The notes under the pieces are model-generated. The model did no database searches. It had not been told where the DNA came from and worked only from the letters and a program-made list of their open reading frames with translations. A stretch of DNA of 64,000 nucleotides from Zoroaster sp. YZ-2022 (lineage: Eukaryota; Echinodermata; Asteroidea; Forcipulatida; Zoroasteridae): contig CM055823.1 of the NCBI GenBank assembly GCA_029582265.1, positions 4,340,001-4,404,000 of the forward strand, in the 5' to 3' direction. Of this stretch, positions 58,003-64,000 are shown piece by piece. A program made the translations under genes and the position numbers. The stretch's first letter is position 1. Each line of letters begins with the position of its first letter.

Positions 58003-58370
58003 AAGATGATGATAATAATAATGTGGACTTATATAGCACACGTATCCACCAAACTGGTGCTCAAGGCGCATTATATTATTAAACCTGCTCATCAGGCTCA
58101 TAAATCATTCCTGAAACCATCTCAGCTCCCTGGGGAGTGTACAGCTCAATTGCTGCCATTACAGCGCATATAGGGCTAATCAAACACAACAACCAACTCT
58201 GCCATCACAGGTACCCATTTACCCCTGGGTGGAGAGAAGCAATTATGGTAAAGTGTATTGCTCAAGGACACAAGCACCATGGTTGCGGTTGGGATTCAAA
58301 CCCGCATTCCGACAACTCGGCCATCAGAACACAAATCCGATGCACGAAACCGCTCGACCATGCCACTCCA
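58003..58370 (-). mobile_element. tRNA-derived SINE, copy 3
   Basis: Nearly the full-length counterpart of 45812-46170, with head box A (TGGTCGAGCGG), box B (GGTTTGAATCC) and an (ATT)n tail. Confidence 0.75.
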
Positions 58371-59111
58371 TATACACAGTCCTGAATCCAACAAAAGCAG
58401 CCGGTGGAGTTTGATACACATGGCTACATGCTCTATTCACTGGGATATACTGTGGTGTACTCAATCCGCCAAAATCAAGCAAAACTAGGTGGTGGATTTT
58501 GATGGACTTGGGGTAGTTAGGCAGAGCTGCCAACTCTTCCGGATTCTGCGGAAGACTTCCGTATTTGACGGTAATTTACTTACTTAAAATATATGCAAGG
58601 AGGCCTCTCCTTTTGGTGCCTAAAACCCATGGACCCCACTCGCTTGGCTCGCTCGCTGCAGTCTTTCTGATTAGAAAATTATATCTTCCTCATTTTCAAA
58701 CTCATGTTGGCAGCTCTGGTTAGGGTTAATAAATTTGTATTATTTGTGTTTTCTATTTTTGTTTTGAAAATGACATGTCAGACGGAATTATTTATCAGGA
58801 TCTTTTGGTAACATTTCCATTTTAGGTTACTCTCCCTTCAACTAGACATGCATGCTCTATCAAAATCGGCTTCAAACTGAACATACAATGTACATTGTTT
58901 TACAAATGTCATGTGAGAAATAAAACGTTGATGTCAGAGTAAAGAATATTTAGAAGATTGAAACTGTTATTTTATTTTTATATTAAATACATGTCTGTTT
59001 TCAGAATTTACTTGAGGTATATAACCATCCAAAGAAATAATGTAACCAAAAAACAACATTGAAATAGCATTCCCATAAAGATTTGAACATGTTTTCTTTT
59101 ACAGTTGATAA

Positions 59112-59270
59112 ATGGACAATACCATCAGAGAAGACCTACAGGGCATGGAATCGGTGTCCTAGGTTAAAATGAACACAATGACTCATTTATGCAGCAGCAA
59201 CGGTAATGTGGGGTATTCTAAAACTAGCACGTCGATTCCATGCCCTGTTGATCGTGATGATATTGTCCCA
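59112..59270. mobile_element. Palindromic MITE, TTAAAGGGACA family, shortened
   Basis: Contains GGGCATGGAATCGGTGTCCT and GATTCCATGCCCTGTTGATC in inverted arrangement and ends GATATTGTCCCA. Confidence 0.5.
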
Positions 59271-60239
59271 TTGACCCTAACTCCCTAGGTCCATTTGCTT
59301 ACACATAACCTGAATCCTCCAAAATCCTTCAGTAGTAAAGCAAGCACATGTTTCTAATCTGTGATACATGTACATGGCCAGGGACCCTACCTGCATGCAT
59401 GGAGAAATAAACAATGTGCACTGACCTTGCAATCACAACAAACATGGATGTACATGTACCATGGAAAGGCAAGTATGCCTAATAACCTCAATCCTTCAAA
59501 ATCCTTCAATTTAACAAAGAGGATTTTGGAGGATTTGCGAAGGTTAGGGTTAATGAGTTTTGCACTAACATTAGTTAATAATAAGAATAATTATTATTTA
59601 GTTGACCAGAGTACAGTTAAATAATTAAACAAATGAACATTGTTGTGCTCCATATAATCACATTGTCTTTACATCCGACATAGTTTGTTTCAAGAGGAAC
59701 ATTAAGTTTGGCTTTAACATAATATATTTTTTATTATGTCAGAAACACTGAGTATAGAAACTTGCCCTTGGGTCAAGTTGATTATGGGTTGCTCACAAGG
59801 TGTTAGCCAGGATTTAGAAACCGGGTGTCCGGCACAGCCCTAGATAAGGAATAATTTGTTGAATTTCATACAAAAGGTTGCTTTGTGAGCACCTATTGTG
59901 ATGGGAATTTAAAAGGATATATTTCTTGAAAATGAGAGGCTTGATTTGAATGCATGTTACCAAATAGCTTCCCTTCAAAGCCTTGTGTGTATAAGACTCA
60001 TCCAACTATCACTCAAATATGGGACTCTCTACGGTATCAAAAACCAAACTCTAAATTACAAGACATTTAAAAGAAAATCACAAAAATGTTATTCAAATTA
60101 TACAGACACATTACCACATAATTTGGCAGTAAATTTTATTGCCTATTTTCCCCATAATTCTAATTTCAGCTAAATTGCATGACCAGTAACCCTGCACTTT
60201 TCTTACAAGTACATGTTAGTCTGGTTCTGTCGTTTTAGG

Positions 60240-60732
60240 GAGGAGGGCCAAAGTCATGGTACAGCCAATTCTTTAAGAAGCCCAGCCAGGCTCTCTAATC
60301 TGTCTTTTGTGACTCCTAATCCTGTAACAATACAGTACCTTCCAATCAACATAACCTGGGCTTCTGGAGGGCCTAGCCCAGCCAAGTAGAGCTCTTTATA
60401 ATGGCTGCAGTTGTGAACAAAAGACAGCTGAGGTGTCAGTCAAGTCTGTGTTAACAATAAGAGCTATTTGAGATCTGATATAGGATTTAAGGCTTTGCAT
60501 GGTGGGAAATGATAATTAGGAAAGTTTTCGGAAGCACCATGTAACAAATCTCTAAAGTAGAGGTGTTGGCTCCGAGAAGAGCCGGTTTTGTTCTCAACGT
60601 TTCGGCAAGTATGCTCTGGCCGTCGTCAGGAGATCTATTCATTAGTAAAGAGTCTTTTGTGCTCAGCTAGGGGATTGTACAGGCCCCTGGGCTTTTCAAA
60701 GGCTTGGCTGTACCATGACTTGGCCCTTCTTT
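60240..60732. mobile_element. Foldback element with GGAGGGCCAAAGTCATGG end
   Basis: Inverted ends AAGTCATGGTACAGCCAA and TTGGCTGTACCATGACTT. The interior carries CAACGTTTCGGCAAGTATGC and TCTGGCCGTCGTCAGGAGAT, a module also seen in the 10.1 and 62.4 kb elements. Confidence 0.6.
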
Positions 60733-61024
60733 AATAAAGATTATATTTTATTGTTTTGCAATATTACCAGCTATTTCCGGAAATTTTTTCATTGAAACAT
60801 TGTTAGGAAATGCTTAGAAATTATATGCTTCGCAAAATATTTATTGGAAACATGTTTTTTACAAAAAAAATTACGGGTACCCGGGTATCTGAAGATTTGT
60901 AATTTTGGGTATTCAGTTCCTGAAATAGCTGAAAACGTACAGCCTTAGAACACTGTCATGTACATAGGTCATGATAAACCCTGTATGGAAAATGGTCTAC
61001 CAGGAATACCCATCTAAAATCAAT

Positions 61025-61194
61025 TCACTCATATTTCTTTCCCAGTCGATTTTTCAATATGACGGGTAATATAGAAACAATAGCAAGTACTGCTAATACA
61101 ATAACAGATGTCCAAGATACTGCATCACCATAGTGACTGAGTTGATATAAAGTAGTACCGGCCTGGATCGCTACGAATGACGGGGGAGCTACAC
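61025..61194 (-). CDS. TMEM41B: TMEM41B terminal exon
   Basis: Encodes VAPPSFVAIQAGTTLYQL, a final membrane helix (SVIVLAVLAIVSILPVIL) and KNRLGKKYE, then TGA. Acceptor ttttctag. Confidence 0.93.
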
Positions 61195-63819
61195 CTAGAA
61201 AAAAAAAGGAAATTAGGAATGTTAACACAGATCAGTAAGCGTTGTGTCTTTACCATCCATTAATACACCCCACGTGATTATGTGTTGTCCAATCAGATTG
61301 TCTAATCTGTCTTGGGCATTTATAAATTATAATTAGTATTCTCATGAGAGGAGACGTCAGAAGACAAGCATTGACTTACCTAGGAATGTTCCTATAAAGA
61401 AAGGTGTGAAGGGTACTTTCAGAACAGGTGAGGTAATGTTGATAAACCAATTAGGGAGAAACGGTGTAATACGTAAGAAAATAATATAGTTGAGTAGATG
61501 ATCTCGCTGTTTGGCAACCTGGGGAATAATAAAATCACAAACTCCAGTTAAGATGTCTGCACTAGTAAGCAGGAGGTCGTGGGTTCGAATCCCACCCGAG
61601 TCGCCTGTGTAGTTTTTTTTTTCACAGACACTCGGAAAGTACTGAGTATACAGTGCTAGACACACGTCGGTGTAGGGCAAAATTAAATCAATTGTTTATC
61701 TCCCGACGCAAGAATTTCACCAACCTATAAACTCCAGTTAAAGCACTTAGAGATTTTGTTTTCAATGAAAATACAATTGATACAGGCAAACTCACTTAGT
61801 GTTTTGTATTTAGTAATAAGGCTGTGCTAGGTATCCGGGTATCCGACCGAAACTGTTATTACCCGGTTCCATTTTTCGGTTCCAATTACCCGTAAACGAC
61901 TTTTAAAAATTTAGACTGAATATTTTAGCCACACAAATGGAAGTCTCCGATTTTTTGTTAACAAAATGTGTATGGGGAATGGGAATGCTTAAGTCATTTT
62001 TAATATAGAGGCGGGAAATTATAACAGTAAGTCCACATTTATTATGACTCTAATAAAACAAGAGAAACTTGTGTTCATATTGGTTATTTTATACATTCGG
62101 GAGTATTTATGTGTTTTTACAAAATTGTTTACGGGTACCAGGGTATCCAGAGATTTCCAATTTTGGGTATCCGGTTCCTGAAATAACCGAAAACGCACAG
62201 TCTTAATTAGTTACCAGTAATTATTTAAATAAAGTGATTTTTTTAAAAAAAACACAAATCATGCATGAGCCTTTTCTGTGAATCAGCTCAATTCAGTGAT
62301 TTTTAAATGCTTTTTAAAGTAATATTTGTAGCTTTGCATGGTGAAAAAAAGGATAAGTAAAGACTGTTTGCGGTGACACCATGTGAAATTCTCAAATTGA
62401 GTAGTAATTACTGTAAAGAACTGATGGTTACGACTCGACGTTTCGATCAGTATGCTCTGATCGTCTTCAGGAGAATGCCGGACTCTGGGAAATGCTGCTG
62501 CTTAAGTAAACTTCTGGAGGATTTGCGCAAAGACTAGACTAATTACTTCTCAACTGAGAATTTCTCGTGGTGTCACTGCAAACAGTCTTTACTTAAAAAA
62601 AAAATAATAATAACTCACCGTTTTAGACCAGTTATTGACCCTGTCTGGTATGTATTTCATGACAAGCCGTACACCAACAAGATATGATAATAAATAACAA
62701 TTAGATGCACCAACAGCTGAACACTGTCATGAAAGAAGAAAACAAAAATTCTTAAAGTGAAAAATGAAAGAACTACACCATTGTGGGATGTGAAATAGCA
62801 ATCCTTGGATAACACTGAGCGTTCCCAAATGGAACGCTAAAGGAATACTAGCTCTTCCCAGTGAGAACAGCTTGCATTCCCCATGGGAGCAGTCAGTATT
62901 CCTGATGTGTTCCCAGTTTCGAGTAGCTCCTTAATTGGTAGAATTATTTCATCACAGTTATTGGAATATATCAAATGTTGAATGCATAGTGGAATATCAT
63001 TATCTGTTTGCGTTAAACACCATGTGGGTTCAATCTCAACTATCACCAAGTGATCAACTGTGGTTCTGAGTAAGGTCTTCTCTAAGCTTGGGTGATATCG
63101 AAAAATTTTTTCATCCACTTAAATATATATCGTGATTATTTTTTCATTCATGCATGATTGCTTTAGAGCCGATAACCACAGGTATGTACCCCTCTACAAG
63201 CGGCATAATAAATCACAAATTCATTTGCATAGTGTGTATGTACTTCTGAAGTAGTTCGCTTTTGTTTCTCACTTCCAGAAGCTGAAAAGACTGTTCTAAT
63301 TGTTTCCATGGAATTTCTGACTTGACTCACAATCGTGATTTTTTTAATCGTGATTTATTTTTTTAATTCCGATTTGCAGATATCTCGATAACTTATAAAG
63401 GTTCTCGATATCGTAATCGAATAAAAAAAAAAAAGGTATCGCGATATTCGATATTATCGTGTCACGCCCAAGCTTAGTCTTCTCGATGTTTTAACTAACA
63501 TGCTCTCGTCAACACAGAAAAGACCTTACGGTTCACATCAGAACCACAATCTCATTTAGCGATAATTGAGATTTAAAACCACAATTTCGACACAATCACA
63601 AAAAAGTACACATTTTTGTCCGATCTGCTCATAAAATTACATGAACTGAAATTACCAATCCGAGTTAAAACAATGAAATGGTGATCGGTGATCTTTGACC
63701 TTGAGTACTTACCAAGCAAACAAGAAGTAATGCTAGAGGGAACGGAAACAGGAATCCAGAGAGAATACTCAAGAATATTGAACCAGGAATGGCAAATGTC
63801 TGTAAGCTGTTGGCAAATG
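61025..63819 (-). CDS. TMEM41B: TMEM41B, last four exons
   Basis: TMEM41B is an ER multi-pass lipid scramblase of the DedA/VTT family needed for autophagosome formation and lipid mobilisation. Minus-strand exons: 63819-63713, 62723-62619, 61518-61380, 61194-61025. They join in phase with GT-AG sites into 173 residues ending GKKYE. Recognisable family blocks in order: LQTFAIPGSIFLSILSGFL, CSAVGASNCYLLSYLVG, NYIIFLRITPFLPNWFINIT, FFIGTFLGVAPPSFVAIQAG and TTLYQLS. The VTT-domain glycines and the FLRITP arginine are present. Vertebrate TMEM41B has about 290 residues, so the N-terminal 40% lies past the window. A basic C-terminus (KNRLGKKYE) fits an ER protein. No sign of decay. Confidence 0.93.
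61380..61518 (-). CDS. TMEM41B: TMEM41B exon FLRITPFLPNWFINIT
   Basis: 46 codons plus one base; acceptor ttccccag, donor gtaagt. The most conserved block of the family. A tRNA-like SINE fragment lies immediately upstream in the intron. Confidence 0.95.
61550..61625 (+). repeat. Truncated tRNA-like fragment in TMEM41B intron
   Basis: A perfect T-arm (GTGGG TTCGAAT CCCAC) and the 3' acceptor side CCGAGTCGCC are present, but the 5' half of a tRNA is missing. A T run follows. Probably a SINE head remnant. Confidence 0.55.
61817..62205. mobile_element. hAT-type element with TAAGRCTGTGC ends (TMEM41B intron)
   Basis: Ends TAAGGCTGTGC and, inverted, TAAGACTGTGC. Flanking 8-mers TTTAGTAA and ATTAGTTA match at six of eight positions. 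Same family as 44811-45385, with GGTATCCGGGTATCC inside. Confidence 0.65.
62325..62597. mobile_element. Palindromic MITE with GGTGACACCA motif (TMEM41B intron)
   Basis: Inverted ends AGTAAAGACTGTTTGCGGTG and CACTGCAAACAGTCTTTACT, GTGAAATTCTC/GAGAATTTC inside, and the centre TTTCGATCAGTATGCTCTG. Same family as 10010-10195. It ends about 20 bases from an exon. Confidence 0.7.
62619..62723 (-). CDS. TMEM41B: TMEM41B exon CSAVGASNCYLLSYLVG
   Basis: 35 codons; acceptor atgacag is chosen over a nearer cag six bases downstream because only it restores CSA and the frame. Ends NNWSKT with donor gtgagt. Confidence 0.92.
63713..63819 (-). CDS. TMEM41B: TMEM41B exon LQTFAIPGSIF
   Basis: Two bases plus 35 codons; acceptor ttccttag, donor gtaagt. 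Encodes FANSLQTFAIPGSIFLSILS and GFLFPFPLALLLVCL, a membrane hairpin of the VTT domain. Confidence 0.92.
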
Positions 63820-64000
63820 CTAAGGAAATATAGAACTTTCAAAACAGGTCAAAGATGTTGACATGGCAGTCGCACAAATAAAGGAAAAGTACTTACCTTT
63901 CAATAATTACCAGATTATCAAGTAAACAAATTAGAATTATTTTTAATAATACTAACTCCAACAGAAGGGTTTGTTGGATTTTGATGGACTCAGTACTGTA

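Larger units (their letters stand above)
58371..61024. other. Intergenic region between FKBP and TMEM41B
   Basis: Contains MITE copies (59112-59270, 60240-60732) and a fragment of the TAGGRYTGTGC hAT family at about 60865-60950. No coding signal is recognised; the small frames near 59361 and 59946 look random. Confidence 0.45.

Overview
The window is animal genomic DNA, most likely from a marine invertebrate. It is AT-rich, with spliced genes, GT-AG introns, tRNA-derived SINEs and many small DNA transposons. The proteins match deuterostome families well (FKBP4/5-type immunophilin, TMEM41B, ACSM-type acyl-CoA synthetase), and the interstitial telomere repeat is CCCTAA. A lancelet or hemichordate would fit, but the species cannot be fixed by eye.

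Layout. At 1-11 kb are the last three exons of an unrecognised plus-strand gene. Its large intron holds a Helitron-like element, a 40-bp minisatellite of about 34 copies and an apparently intact Tc1/mariner element. At 12.2-18 kb a large inverted-repeat structure carries tandem tRNA-like units and two head-to-head SINEs around a 310-bp tandem repeat; part of it looks like noisy consensus. At 20.8-24 kb are two diverged promoter-like duplicates and two small candidate ORFs. At 24.4-29.4 kb on the minus strand is an ACSM gene. Four exons are well preserved, but there is a phase break, a premature stop before the catalytic lysine and a broken upstream exon, so it is probably a decaying copy. At 31.5-34.8 kb are a second Helitron-like copy, a 500-N gap and the cysteine-rich C-terminus of a piggyBac transposase. 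At 35.3-37.5 kb is a CCTGG satellite edged by telomere-like repeats. At 39.0-40.3 kb is a long palindrome related to the 12-18 kb structure.

At 44.2-55.6 kb on the plus strand is a complete nine-exon FKBP4/FKBP5 homologue of 480 residues with two FKBP domains, a TPR domain and an intact Hsp90-binding carboxylate clamp. Its introns contain SINEs, hAT and foldback elements, three minisatellites and two broken copies of its own exon 5. At 61.0-63.8 kb on the minus strand are the last four exons of TMEM41B, an ER lipid scramblase; its 5' end lies beyond the window.

The genes do not form a pathway. The main interest is the mobile DNA: nested insertions with readable target duplications, tRNA-like tandem arrays in palindromic settings, and repeats that touch exon or splice-site structure.
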